DNA from: Oxytricha trifallax | Taxonomy: Eukaryota; Ciliophora; Spirotrichea; Sporadotrichida; Oxytrichidae | Assembly (NCBI GenBank): GCA_000711775.1 | Contig: ARYC01000191.1 | Coordinates: forward strand, 62,001 to 126,000 | DNA length: 64,000 bases | Direction: 5' to 3' | The notes under the pieces: generated by a model | Told to the model about the DNA's origin: nothing | The model's database searches: none | The model's input: the letters and a program-made list of their open reading frames with translations, nothing else | Program-made: the position numbers and the translations under genes | Shown here: in pieces, positions 13,838 to 25,200 of the stretch | Position numbering within the stretch: the first letter of the stretch is position 1 | Layout: each line of letters opens with the position of its first letter

Positions 13838-14414
13838 TCAAATATATAGCAGTTACAGGTTTTTCTATAAAGTTAGAAGGGAAAGCTTACTTGAGATGAA
13901 TGGATGCTTCTGCAGTTCCTAGAGCCAGCCAGGTGTCGCTTATTTTTATTCCTTGCTTCTCTTTTTCTCCAGGAGAGATGCTGTAGCGTTTCTTGTGAGC
14001 TTCTTAAATTACATAATTTATGTGCTCAGGTTTCAGAGTTCCAAGAACACCAAAGAAAATGTTTCTCTGTGGCAACTTATTAGAAAGCTGCAGCTTTGAT
14101 GGAAGGTAAAAAGCTACATCTGGATCACTCATAGCATCATCATAGAGATTTGTTACTGTTATTTCAGGGTAATTAGGTATCTTAATCATTCTGATTTCAT
14201 TCGACTTAAATGTTTTTTTCTCTTCACTTAGTAATGCTTTTAAAACTGAGATTTTTGTTCCCTCCTACGTTGGCAAGAACAATCCAACTATAATGGATTT
14301 ATTAATCTAGGTTAAGAAATTACCTTGCTATACCAAATATCTATAGAGGTCCTCTTTACTTCTAAATTTTCCTATTAAATCTTGAGATTAAATTCTCTTC
14401 ATTGCATCATTCAT
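13838..14414 (-). pseudogene. TBE 22-kDa protein, frameshifted copy
   Basis: Homologue of the intact TBE-3 gene at 62,996-63,577. ATG 14,414 opens on MNDAMKR, and the conserved core PNYPEITVTNLYDDAM follows. After about 160 codons a one-base shift (near 13,930) breaks the match. The homologous frame ends at the tandem TGATGA at 13,835-13,840, as in TBE-3; the unshifted frame would instead run to TGA 13,683. The Met three codons upstream in TBE-3 is ATA here. The gene converges on the transposase gene and diverges from the 57-kDa gene. The function of the 22-kDa protein is not known to me. Confidence 0.8.
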
Positions 14415-14625
14415 AGACTCTATATTGCTTCATCTTTCTAGAAATGTTAATGAAATTTAAAATTCTGAATATCCATTCTAAGCTTATTAAAATCTCACTA
14501 CTAAATAGGGAGGAACCACTGGAGGTTATCATTGAAAAGATATACGGAGAAGCATTGAAAAACTTGCTCCAAGTTTCACAGATTGATTTCCATTTTATCA
14601 ATCTTTCTCCATTAAATTGCTCCTA

Positions 14626-14812
14626 ATAATGTTTAATTATTTTAGGAGGTCCTCCAAATTAAGTTAAAACTTTATTAGGAGTTAAATTTTAAGGTTAAAA
14701 CTTAATTAGGAGCATATTAAATTTAAAAATGTTTAATAACTTTACCTCCAAATTAAGTTCAAACTTGATTTGGAGATCCTCCTAGAGAAACAAAACTTCA
14801 TTAGGAGTATTT
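14626..14812. repeat. palindrome cluster between the 22- and 57-kDa genes (TBE-1)
   Basis: Short inverted motifs based on GGAGGTCCTCC, TTAGGAG and CCAAATTAAGTT recur several times in both orientations. The cluster lies between two divergent genes, so a shared promoter or protein-binding region is a reasonable inference. The equivalent region of each TBE copy has its own motif set. Confidence 0.55.
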
Positions 14813-14959
14813 TAATTTACTAAAATGTATAAAATTCTCATAAATATGTCAACTTACAGTTTTTTATGGTTAGTTCATTTTAACTACCTTTCAGAAAAGA
14901 ATTTACCAGAGTGTACAATACTCAACTATTACAGTATTACTAGGTAGATTTTATCATTA

Positions 14960-15375
14960 TTGTAGGAATACATTCGATTTGGGAAAATAAATTATAAATT
15001 AATTAATTATTTATTAAATATTGGAAGTTAACTTTCTGGAAACCTAGGCAATATGGTACTTTTTTTTATAGAGAATTAAAAATAAGTTGAACTTTACTAT
15101 TGGCGGTATCCCTATATCACATCCCTGGAGCGAGAAAACGCGACTTTAATTTTGAGGGATTTGTTTAGTTAGTTTTGTTGCCAAAATTAAAGTCGCGTTT
15201 TCTCGCTCCAGGGATGTGATATAGGGATACCGCCAATAGTAAAGTTCAACTTATTTTAAATTCTCTATAAAAAAAAGTACCATATTGCCTAGGTTTCCAG
15301 AAAGTTAACTTCCAATATTTAATAAATAATTAATTAATTTATAATTTATTTTCCAAATCGAATGTATTCCTACAA
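14960..15375. mobile_element. foldback element family A, copy 1 (in TBE-1)
   Basis: A 416-bp near-perfect palindrome with arms of about 190 bp and a loop of about 30 bp. Termini are TTGTAGGAATACATTCGA and its complement, with TA on both sides (14,958-14,959 and 15,376-15,377). It has no coding capacity. It sits upstream of the 57-kDa start in TBE-1, so it inserted after or travelled with the TBE. The inner arm shares an AGTTAACTTTCTGGAAACC block with copy 2. The TA flanks and short conserved tip fit a Tc1/mariner-like or IES-like MITE. Confidence 0.85.
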
Positions 15376-15404
15376 TATTATAATAAATATATAAGCAATC
15401 TAAA

Positions 15405-17015
15405 ATGAGCGCTAACCTTTTGAGAAGAGCGGTATTGCTTGGTTAAAGTCAATAAAAGTTATCATTCCAGCAACCCAAAAAAGTTGAAACCAGAGAGGCC
15501 TGCACTTAGTGAGAGCCTAGTTATGACACTTTTGACGAGTCAACCTTTGAGATTCAAATATAAGTTAAGAAGGAAGTCATCAAAGAGGCTGCACAAATTT
15601 AGGAGTAGGTTAAACAACCAGCCATAGAGCATTAAATTTTACCAGCCAAAGGTGACTATTAATGCAAAGAATGCAATAAAGTATTCCTCTACAAGTCAAC
15701 TTACAAGAGACATTTGAGAGATATACATAACGATATGCTTAGGTTATATCTCAAACATTAAAAGAAGGATGGCAAGTATATTTGTGAGTTCTGTGAGAAG
15801 CCATATTCACATACAAGAGACCTCAAAGTGCACTTAAAGAAGAAGCACAATTAAAGTTTTGTATTTATTCACGAACCTACAGGAAAAAGGTTCCTATAAA
15901 AAAGAAGGTCAAGAAATCCTGTCGAGTCACTTAGAGTTGAAGTACAGAAGTAAGTCAAAATGAAGAAAGCTTTCAAGAACTTTCCTGTCCCTGAGATAAA
16001 TAAAATCATTGTAAAGATTGAGGCGATGAAGATTCCTTTATTAAAAATTATTGACATAGATTCTTGCCTTGAAAGCTACCTTACTTTAGAAGATAAAATA
16101 GAGAAGAGAGTCATCACTGATGACTAATATGCCTATAAATTATATCCTTTCAATTACTTCCTTGCTGATGATAGGTTCTAAATGGAATTTGCTAATGAGT
16201 ATTATGCTCTTTAATAGGCAAAGTTTAGAGAGTGTAACCATATTATTTAGTTAGATGCCATATTACTTGGTAAAGATCATGTAGCATTTAGACTTCCTCT
16301 CCTCGAAATGACCTACAGAGAATTTTTATCTGATAACAGATGCCAAAGACAAATTGGCTAGATCATGCAGCAGATAGTTGAGGGTATTGAAGAGCTTCAT
16401 AAGCTTGGTTATGTAAATAAAGACTTAAAGCCAGAGAACATAATGATAAACTTTCAACCTCTTAGAGTTTATATTATTGACTTCAACAGAGCTCAAAGAG
16501 TGCAAGCTTCTGCATAAGGAAATGTATACGGCACTCCTGGATATTTCCCAGAGAGAGAGGATTGGAGAGATGGAGACACTTAATGGGATATCTGGGCTCT
16601 AGCAGTAATAATAATAGAGAGCGACATGCCAAGAAACGATTACTTTAGCTGCAGGGGTGAGAGAGATTCTAAGCAGAGAATCAAACAATATCTCGATAAA
16701 AAATAAAATAAATGGAGGTCTCAGAGAACTAGCATACTCAACTATTATCAAGCCAAGCTAAGAGAATTAGCAAACAATAGAAACAATCAAATATCAACTA
16801 AGAAAGATAAAATTCAGAGAACAGCCACATGTCTCCAAGCTTATGTTTGGGGAAATAATTTAAAAACTCGCTTGTTACACTCACTTAAATTACTAATATT
16901 TAAACATTAAACCCCTACATAATCTCTATTAAAACCCTAATAAAGTATGCACTAATAGTCTACTTTTATCAATCAATAAATCAATCAAACTACTGAAAGG
17001 GTTTTGGCGTTTTGA
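15405..17015 (+). pseudogene. TBE 57-kDa zinc-finger/kinase-like protein, nonsense copy
   Basis: ATG 15,405 (MSANLL) opens a frame broken by TGA at 15,510; the same frame then stays open to 17,015. Two C2H2-like fingers follow from 15,663 (CKECNK...H...H and CEFCEK...H...H), then a protein-kinase-like domain: VNKDLKPEN catalytic loop (His-Arg of HRD replaced), IIDFNRAQ (DFN instead of DFG), PERED and WDIWALAVI. In this copy the frame continues through the whole right terminal repeat and stops at a TGA formed by the last repeat base and the target duplication. In TBE-2 and TBE-3 the stop comes earlier, so this stop has been lost. The role of the protein is unknown; kinase activity is doubtful. 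Confidence 0.85.
16878..17014 (-). repeat. TBE-1 right inverted terminal repeat
   Basis: Reverse complement of the left repeat over about 137 bp, with a degenerate telomeric end (GGGTTTTGGCGTTTTG) and two rather than three telomeric units. It is followed by the AAT duplication at 17,015-17,017. Confidence 0.9.
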
Positions 17016-17017
17016 AT

Positions 17018-18851
17018 GTAATCATAATATAGTAATATAAGTTAGTTTGAATTATTTTATAATTTTGAAATTTAAAAATTATATGATGTTTAATATAAAT
17101 AGATAAATTATTGATTGTATAACGAGTGTTAATAATTTTATTTATTTGAATCTCTTAGCAATATGTAATATCGCCAGTAATGAAGAGTGTGGTCTCACAT
17201 AATATATAAAACAAATACAGTCAATGACACCCATATAGAAATAGAACTAATAAAAACTGAATAAGCCGATCATTCAAACACATTCTTTAAAAAATTTGCA
17301 GTAAAAACGGCACAGCTAATTTCGAACTTTGACAAAAATATTCTTAAATTAAACTGTTTATTCTGGACCATAGTAGTCTAGCACAACTTTGAATTTCGAT
17401 TCGAAAACAGAAAGTGTGGAAAAGTGGAAAATGAAGATGTTGAGTCCAAAGAGTTTGACCCCTAGAATCAGAAATAAACAAAATTAACTACAGAAACCCA
17501 CTTAATTATGATTTAAGCACTAGTATAGGCATTTGTGGAAATCTAAAACTGTAGATTTATGTAGAGATCATCCTAAAAGAATAAATAATTGAACTCAACA
17601 ATCCAGAAGCATTAAAATTGTAGTGAAATAGGGCAAATATGACTCATATCTGCTTCTGTGACTATTATTGGCCAAAATGACATGAGTATGAAACAAGACC
17701 AAGCATCCATGGAAAATCTTTCATCCTTTTTCTTTTCAAATTTATTAATAAATAATAGTCATTATAAGAATTATACAATTATAGATTATAGTTAGGAAAA
17801 ATTCAATGATTAGATTAAGAACAATTAAGTTAAGGATGATTAAGACACAAAGTAATCACGATAGTAATATTATGACAAAATTTTAAGTGGAAAAAATTAT
17901 AGTGTAGCTAACAGAATTGATAAAAGCTTATTAGTGGTAATTAAAAAGGAAACTAAGGATAATGACCTCTATTGTTAATGAAATAGAGATTCTAAGGGAT
18001 GCAAGTATTGAGAGAAAAAATTATGAATATATTGTATATCAAGTGACAAATTTACACATTTTTAAAATTTTAATAGGCAAGTTTTATAAAATAAAATAAT
18101 TCATTAGTATATCCAGGAATAAACCCTCGAAATGAATATGAATTAAGCAACTGAATAGTAGTAATTACTAGGTCATGAATCAATACCCATAGTCGATGAA
18201 GATACAGAAGTAAGATGAAGTGCTAAAATTCAATGCTCTATAAATCATACAATGAATTATAATTATCAACCTTGAGAAGCTTCCTTATAAAAAACATATA
18301 CATAATGATTAATAAAACCAAACCAAGTCGATTTTATCAATGAATGGATGAGATGCTAGTTAGTGACATTAAAACTGTAAAAAAAAGTGTAAAGCTAAAA
18401 TGGAGTGTAAGAAAATTCAAAGGCCTCGCATAACCATGAAGTCCTCCCTCGTCATGAATAATTAAGAAAGCTATGCTTTTATGCACAATCAGATGACAGC
18501 AATATCAAATAGCAATTGAAGAGCGAACTACCAAAGTGAAAGAGAAAAGTGAAATTGGGAAAAAGCATAATTCAGTGATCTTAAACAAGATATGAAACAT
18601 ACACTTCATGTGAATTGTATATACCTACAAGTCTGCAAGAAATAATCAAAAAACATATAAGGCAATAAAATTAGTTAGTCTGAATGAAATTGATACTTTT
18701 AAAATAGCTTTGGATATCAAGGAAAGTATAACTGATATAATTGATAGTCTTTAATGCTGAAGAATGTTTAGAATAGAAAAATAAGGAAAAGGCGTTTTTT
18801 ACACAATGGAGGTGACTCTGACTTAAAAAGATGAAGCTAAAGAAGTATTGA
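17018..18851. other. spacer with faint coding traces
   Basis: AT-rich but less so than the first 5 kb. Several short plus-strand stretches are Lys/Glu/Asn-rich with TAA/TAG as Gln, but frames break often and no motif could be recognised. It may hold remnants of an old gene running into the frame at 18,852. Confidence 0.3.
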
Positions 18852-19055
18852 ATAAAATTTAACAGTGAAAATGAGTGGAGAAGAAATAAAGAAAATTGGA
18901 GATCCTCAGATGTGAAACAGATTGATAAATTATAAATATTAAAATATAAGGAAGTGTTGATGGCATACGACTTTTATGAATGTGTTATCAATAAAGTGAA
19001 GCTTTAGCTGACTTAAACTATGCACTAACCATAACCTTGGCTTAAAGCCAATTGA
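18852..19055 (+). CDS. protein-like open frame, no start codon
   Basis: Open between TGA 18,849 and TGA 19,053 (67 codons) with a convincingly proteinaceous string (SENEWRRNKENWRSSDVKQ, then KEVLMAYDFYECVINKVK). There is no ATG at its 5' end, as expected of an internal or 3' MDS or a decayed gene. No family was recognised. The 19,056-19,788 stretch beyond holds nothing I can identify. Confidence 0.3.
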
Positions 19056-19788
19056 TACTAAATTTAATTAATTAGTTTTAGTATAAATTATAGCCTAATA
19101 ATTTTATTCCCTCTAGTAAATCTGATATTTTAAAGCAATCAAAGTGGATAAGCTGCATTTTTTCACATTAAATTAGTTTGCTTGTTTTACTCGCTGCAGC
19201 CACTTGTTTAAAGAAAGCCTGAACATTAAGTATCACATTAAACTCCCTATTCAGTTTATGATCTTGTTGCATTTATCAAGTTACATCATTTTATCTTTTA
19301 GTGATATGTTACGTTAAGGGGATTCCGATATATTAAAATCTAAAGAAATGCAATACTTATAAATTATTTAAATTTGCATAAATTTTATTAGGAAAAATCT
19401 AATTTAGAGAATTATTAAATTTATTAATAAAAGAAATAACCTCAAGCCAATTTACAGTTTATTCTTAGAATTAAAGATGAAATAAGTCTACATGAGTTTT
19501 AATTCAAAATTTTATATATAAATAGAGTAATTTATAATATTTATAAGTTATTTGGAATTGAAATGCTGATGAATCTGGTAAATAGATTTAAAATTGGCGA
19601 CAAGCTTTGGAAGGTGATTAATTCTAATCTATATTAAAACTTTTTATTCTACTTGCTAAACAAAACATTTGACTAGAATAAAACATAGAATTAATGCAAA
19701 GTCAAATAAAAAATTTGAATCAATCGCTCCATTTAGTTTAAATAATGAATTAAATATAAACATTAATTTATAATAATTAAAATAATGA

Positions 19789-20800
19789 TCAATCAGGAGG
19801 GAGTTTAAATGACTCCCGATAGATTAAATACCGTGGTGGGTTGATTATCTTCTTATTGTGTGATGTTTTTGCCGTTATTTCTATTTCTGTTTCTTTGGTT
19901 TCTTCTTCCCAGTATTTATATATATTTTTCAATCCACTGTTTAGTTCAGTCTTGTCGCTATGTAAAGCGGTAAAATAGCCTCTTAATATTTTAATTTCTT
20001 TTCATATTCTTGTAGTTGATTGGGAAAAAAGTCTTTTATGTGGTGTCGGATGATGAAATAAGAGCCAATCTTTGATCTTGATGATCATAAGTTGGTTTAT
20101 ATCTGACCTGAATAATTGGGGATGTTTAACTACTCTTTTAATTTTTTATTAAAAAAATATTAAGTTTCATTAACATTACAATAGATAGGCAATGTGTTGT
20201 TGGTATGAGAGTACTTTTATCTTATAAAATAAAATAATTTTATAAATTTGTTCATTACTGTTTTACATCGTGTTTTTTGATTTTTCTTTCTTTTATCAAG
20301 TCTGGTAAGAGTCTCTATAAAGGCTTTGCAGCAGTCAGAGGTACTGAATCTGAAGTTTTAAATTTATTTTTCTTTTAAGTAGAGCTTATCCCATTTTTAA
20401 TGCCTAAGTCTAAATAGGATTAGACGAATCGTATTGATGTTTTGGTATTATAAGGGTATTCCTCATTTAAACCAATAGCTTCATCACTTAAGACTAAAGA
20501 TTTTTGTCTGGAATGGTGAGGGACTTATTTAATACAGGCTAAGAGTAAAAACTAGTTAGATTACTATGAAAACCAGAGTCTTGGATGAGAATCTTTGCTT
20601 TGACCGGTATTTTCTTCATCAAATTTACTTATATATGCTGAATCAATTGGAGTTGATTTTGATAGTTAAGTTTAGTGATCCCACTCTTTGAAGAGTTCCT
20701 ATAATTCTAGAAAGCATATTTTCTCATTCCTATATAACCTAGCTCATAAAGTTGTCTATTGATGCCTACGCTTTCGCTATGTTTCTCATTAACAATCATT
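19789..20800 (-). pseudogene. broken coding block, unknown protein
   Basis: Minus-strand coding-like sequence that changes frame. The 3' end is cleanest: a frame of about 71 codons ending at TGA 19,789 includes GYFTALHSDKTELN, IYKYWEEETKETEIEI and NPPRYLIYRESF. It is preceded in the same frame, across a TGA near 20,002, by KDWLLFHHPTPHKRL. Further upstream another frame has GYIGMRKYAFQNY and KAKILIQDSGFHS. No family could be named. It lies just downstream of the SecA-like gene on the same strand and may be a separate gene or the tail of the same region. Confidence 0.4.
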
Positions 20801-20949
20801 TATCAATTTTTTTTTTATAAATGAATTAGTATAAATCGTTTAAATTTGAATGAATGATTATATTTTAGATCAACATTCTCACAAAAAATACAATATTAGA
20901 TTCTAGTTTGATCTAAATCATTTAATTTTAGTTTTTCTTGGTCTATGAA

Positions 20950-23572
20950 AATCTTTTGTAAGTATTCACTCCGACCAACTAATTTAGGTCATAAAGACTA
21001 TTGATAACATCATGCTCCTTTTAGGCGTCTGATACTGCCTCCAGAAGCACTTTGCTGAATCGCTTCTTATAGATCAGAGCTACTAGTTGCTCGATCTGGT
21101 CTAGCTTTTCAATTTATATCTAATTCATCTTATGTAAAAGCTGCTACTTTGGCAAGTTTGATATAGGGAAATATTTTTATTGCAATCCCACCATACTTCG
21201 TGAGCTCCTGCCCCTTAATTGTAGATATTGACTCTCTGAATCGATGTCGCATGAAATTAGTACCTAGGCATCAATTCTGAACCTAGTGTTGTAGCCATAA
21301 CTTTCATTGCCATGAATTATAATCCCATTAAGCCAGGATTGAATTTCATCTAAAGTTGCTGGAGAGTTGCCCTCTCTTACCTTAATTTAATCGATTTATG
21401 TGATCATATCTCAAACAATGATCTTGTCATGGTCATTACAGAAGATTATGACGGGGCTTGTAAGGCAGCATTCTTCTATTTCCTTCTTTAATTTTAATAA
21501 CCTATCATCTACACCAGAGCAGATAATAACTTCGCCGCCCTAATCTTGATTCAGTGAATGCAAAAGTTCGTATTCGCTCTTGAACGTCAGAACTTTTGTG
21601 TAATATACACACTTGAGCAAGCACTCTCTGAAAACCGGAATAAAAAGTTGCGCTGAACATGTATGACTTGCTCAAACCTAAATCCCACATACCATACATT
21701 TTATCATCATGGTACAGAAAGGGATGCTTCCGAGAGATTCGATCGAATTCATCAATGATAAGAACGTCATACAGCCTATTGGTCTTTGTATAAATTATCG
21801 ATCGTATCAATTTACAGCTAAATGCCTAAAAGTTGAAGAAATTTAGGTTTGTATTTTATGGATATAATCAGGGACTATAATAAGTACTTTCTTGCCTTGT
21901 TGAATCCAATAACAAACCAACAGTCCCATAATCCAAGTTTTACCAGACGACGTTGGCATTTAAACTTGAATGTTATTTTGTTTATGACTTAAAATTATGG
22001 AAGATATTGTCGACTAATAAAATGAGTGCTTATAATCTTAGCAAATTCCTACATTTATTGTGAGTATCTGTAAACTTCCTCAATCGATACTAAATGTTCA
22101 GAGATGGCAGTTTTAGAAAACTCCTCCCTAATTTGCTAACTCTTCATGTCAATCTCAGTTTAATTTTTTCTCATTTTAAGAACTTGAGTGTGGTTTTCTG
22201 AGTTCTCAATCCATGAAGTCTCATCCTGTTTAAATATTTACTCTAACTAGTAAATCTTGAAGTCCTTCACAGATTAAAGGACCACTAATAACCGCTTCAG
22301 CTGTAAGTTTATGTGTGGACATCTCGAAAGCATCGTGAAGGATTCTCCTTTAAGAAAATACTCCTATAAGCTCACTTAACATACTTGAGGGATCCTGTTT
22401 TATTTTAGTTATTAAAATCATGGTTATCATAAGTAAAGTTTGTTGACCTTTTTAATTGCCGTTATGAAATCATTGTATACAAAACTTTCTTTGATTTTTA
22501 CGATAACCTCGGCCTCCTTTTCGCTGAAACCATTTTTGACTAGAAATATTTGGAAGATGTCTATGCTTTCTGGAGAAATTCTAGCCTTGAGCGATGAAAG
22601 TGAATTTAGTTCCAGCAATAGACCCACCAACTCCATAGTAATTTGCTAGCTGCTATCTTTAAGGTGTCTGTTTATCGATGATGCCATCGTGCCCAAAACT
22701 ATTTGCTCCGCTTCATCAAAAACTTGAAAATCAACACTATACTTTAAGTTTGGATAGAGTGTGTGAATCAGAGTTTGGCCTTCCAGTGGTAACTCTTTTA
22801 TTATTGCAGAGGCAACCAAGGGAAACTTGAGAATTTGTGATTGAGAATAATTATTGAGTTCTTTCTCTATTTATTAAATCTCCCTAGTCTCGAACAATTA
22901 AATTATGTGATTCTGTTGATGTTTCAGCTAACTATCAATACTCTCAACATAAAAGTCTTTATCTTAGATGAGAGACAGATTCAACTTTTGAATCACATTA
23001 AGCTGAAAACCTTCGTCTAGCTCTGAAAAATGCTGTATAAGGAAGATTGATAATTTTATAGTGTCATTGATAGATTAATTTGCTTGCTAAGGAGTGTCAC
23101 TTGAGAACTTCGTCCTAGACTTCTGGAAACTTTTGTTAATTTTGGCAGGTGGCTCCAAAGCAGATCCTCTTTTCTTTAATTAAGTGACTTCCTTGATCTT
23201 CAAGCCTCCAAGAGCTCTCCTCAGAGATTGTCTCTTGACTCTGATGTAGTTTTTGATAAGTTCACGATCAAGAGCATTTAGAGGGTGTTTAGATAACTTT
23301 GGATGATCTTGAATGTCTTTATAAGTTTTCTGATAGTTGTTTATTATCAGTCTTATTGCCAACTTTGACTGAGAGCATGGAGTCTTGACGTCTGGCTGAT
23401 CATGATACTTTTTAGACTCAGAATATGTTTTCTTTATTTTACTTAGATTTTCTTTGGATTAGTATTTTTGCTCTCTCCTATTGGTATCCTCTGAGGATCT
23501 GGAATGTGCTGACAACATTGACTTAGCAGATGACAACTTTAGTTAATAACGAGAATCGTCACTATCAAACAT
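20950..23572 (-). pseudogene. SecA-like superfamily 2 helicase/ATPase, broken
   Basis: ATG 23,572 (MFDSDDSR) opens 381 uninterrupted codons ending at TGA 22,427. The same frame then resumes after a second TGA and runs to about 22,000 (FLKGESFTMLSRC and DETSWIENSENH). A frameshift leads into motif I, MPTSSGKTWIMGLL; another leads into motif II, VLIIDEFDRISRK, and motif III, FSATF. After more breaks come SPVIIFCNDHDK and a motif VI-like QLRGRSSRSM. The QLRGRS string and DEFD box resemble SecA-type ATPases more than classical DEAD-box helicases; that assignment is an inference. A protein of about 850 residues is implied. At least four frame breaks and in-frame TGAs make it a pseudogene unless caused by sequence error. 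Cellular role unknown. Confidence 0.65.
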
Positions 23573-23981
23573 TGATTCTGATGAGTCGCTTATTTTTAAA
23601 TCATGAATTTGTTATTATCTTTATCGAAAAAAATATAAATTTAAATTACTTAATCTTGGACTATAGTAACATAAATGATTAGAATTGATAAAAGAGGGGT
23701 GGTCAGACTGTAAATTTGACAACAAATTTTTCTTAAACAAAATAATAAAAATGTCCAAAAAAATCACAATAATCACAAAAAATCACATTCTATTAAAATA
23801 AAAATGATCACAACCCCCCTACTTTTTGAAAATTGATGCTTAATTTGATGTTTCTACATTCAGAAATATTATTTCGATTAAAAGAGCTGTTTTTCTTATA
23901 GTTAAGGTGAGTATTAATATTTTATTTTTAATTGGTTGGCTATAGGTAATATCATTTATGGAGATGATTTCCATCAAAAGA

Positions 23982-25200
23982 TCAGTCAACCAATTTCAAA
24001 TGAATGATAGCCAGGCTGAGGACAGCATCCTAAGGATTACTCTTCACGAGCTGGGTGAAAAGTTTACTTCTAGAATCTTCGTGCTAATTTCGGAGTGTGC
24101 AAATAAATTTCACCATCGAGCATAGCATGCCTGTAAGATCACGTATTAATGAGTAACTTAGGTAAATTGCTGAAGCTTTTACTGATCTAAACATCTGAAT
24201 CGTAGATACATTATCAAATCCTGTACGCCTGAGAAAACTCCTAATTGGATCATCATTCCGCAATATTTGAATATCAGTTGGTTGAATTTGCTGTATTTTA
24301 ATTTTAAAATTTAAAGTATTTACCTGAAGTTCTGAATTGATCATTTGGAATTAGCTAAACTTGGGATGCAATGCAACCAAATTCATTAAGCCCTCTTTGC
24401 TTTTTAATGATATTAGCTGTCTTACATTATGAAAGCTACAAGCAAAAATAGGTCGACTTAGCGTGAATCTTTCATTGAACAGTTGAAGAATATCAAAGTT
24501 GTAGACTTCTTATTAAAAGACAGCAAAGTTTAGAAATAATTGCCCCTTAGATTTGATATTTTATCTACATATTAGCACTTGACTTCATCAATACAGCAAA
24601 TTTTTAACAGCAATGTCAGATTCTCCTTACTCTTTGAAATCTCCCAGAATCTCCGAGACTTCTGGGACCTGCTAGACTTGCGAGACCTCCGCAACTTCTT
24701 GAACCCACGAGACTGGCAAGACCTCCGAGACCTCCAAGACTGGCAAGATCTGCGAGACCTCTGGGACCTGCGAAACTGGCGAGACCTCCGGGAAATCCAG
24801 ACCTACGAGACCTCCGTATTCCCCCCTCATCTTCAGTTATAAATTTAGGCCTTAAAAAACATTTCTAGAGGACCTAGACATAAAACTAGCATATTGAATG
24901 GAGTCCAGAGTTGGGATTGACACAACAACTCATATTCTTTGGTGTACTCGCAGTTTATTATAATTGAGGCCTCAATTGTTTCTGATTCAACTTTCATTAT
25001 TCGCCTACCAATATTGGCATGAACTCGCTTACTATAGCTACTCAATACCTAGCTTTTAGGAATTGATGGTGCTCAAATAAGTGGCAAACATTCTAGAGAT
25101 TTTATCATTATCACATACAGTTCATCAAATTCCTCGCTAAATGAGATGACTTTCAAATCCCCAATCTCAAGATACTTCCAGATTCATGAATGAGCTATCA
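23982..25200 (-). pseudogene. Leu-rich coding block with internal minisatellite
   Basis: Minus-strand protein-like frames flank a repetitive core. Upstream of it, a frame at 24,845-25,045 includes VHANIGRRIMKVESETIEAS and CEYTKEYELLCQSQLW. Downstream, a frame ending at TGA 23,982 includes LFNERFTLSRPIFACSFHN and MNLVALHPKFS. Spacing of Leu and aliphatic residues suggests irregular leucine-rich repeats, but this is weak. Frames are interrupted by TGAs, and a second overlapping frame (CIDEVKCQYVDKISNLRGNY) also looks coding near 24,500. It is probably a decayed gene upstream of the SecA-like gene on the same strand. Confidence 0.4.
24651..24816 (+). repeat. minisatellite, 9-12-bp units
   Basis: About 166 bp of imperfect units built on GAGACCTCC, GACTGGCAA and GGGACCTGC, far richer in GC than its surroundings. 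Because units are multiples of 3, all frames stay open: the plus strand reads Asp-Leu-Arg repeats, while the minus strand reads Glu-Val-Ser/Pro-Val repeats or an Arg-Ser-rich frame, so no single frame is marked as the coding one. Confidence 0.75.

Larger units (their letters stand above)
12426..17014 (+). mobile_element. TBE: TBE-type transposon, copy 1
   Basis: A 4,589-bp element flanked by a 3-bp duplication AAT (12,423-12,425 and 17,015-17,017), matching the ANT target known for TBE elements. Both ends carry long inverted repeats starting with C4A4 telomeric units. Three genes lie inside: a DDE transposase (+), a 22-kDa gene (-) and a 57-kDa zinc-finger/kinase gene (+). Subtracting the 416-bp foldback at 14,960-15,375 leaves about 4.17 kb, the usual TBE size. 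Its terminal sequence after the telomeric part (TTCAGTAGTTTGATTGA) differs from copies 2 and 3, so it belongs to a different subfamily. TBE transposases act in genome rearrangement in Oxytricha; this copy looks defective. Confidence 0.95.

Noticed and set aside
23893-23931. Plus-strand 39-nt intron (GTGAGT to TATAG)
   Set aside because: The splice signals look good, but neither phase of joining gives a continuous plus-strand frame; the neighbouring coding signal is on the minus strand.
24579-24842. Plus-strand Asp-Leu-Arg repeat protein
   Set aside because: The frame is produced by a minisatellite that is open in all frames; flanking protein-like sequence is on the minus strand.
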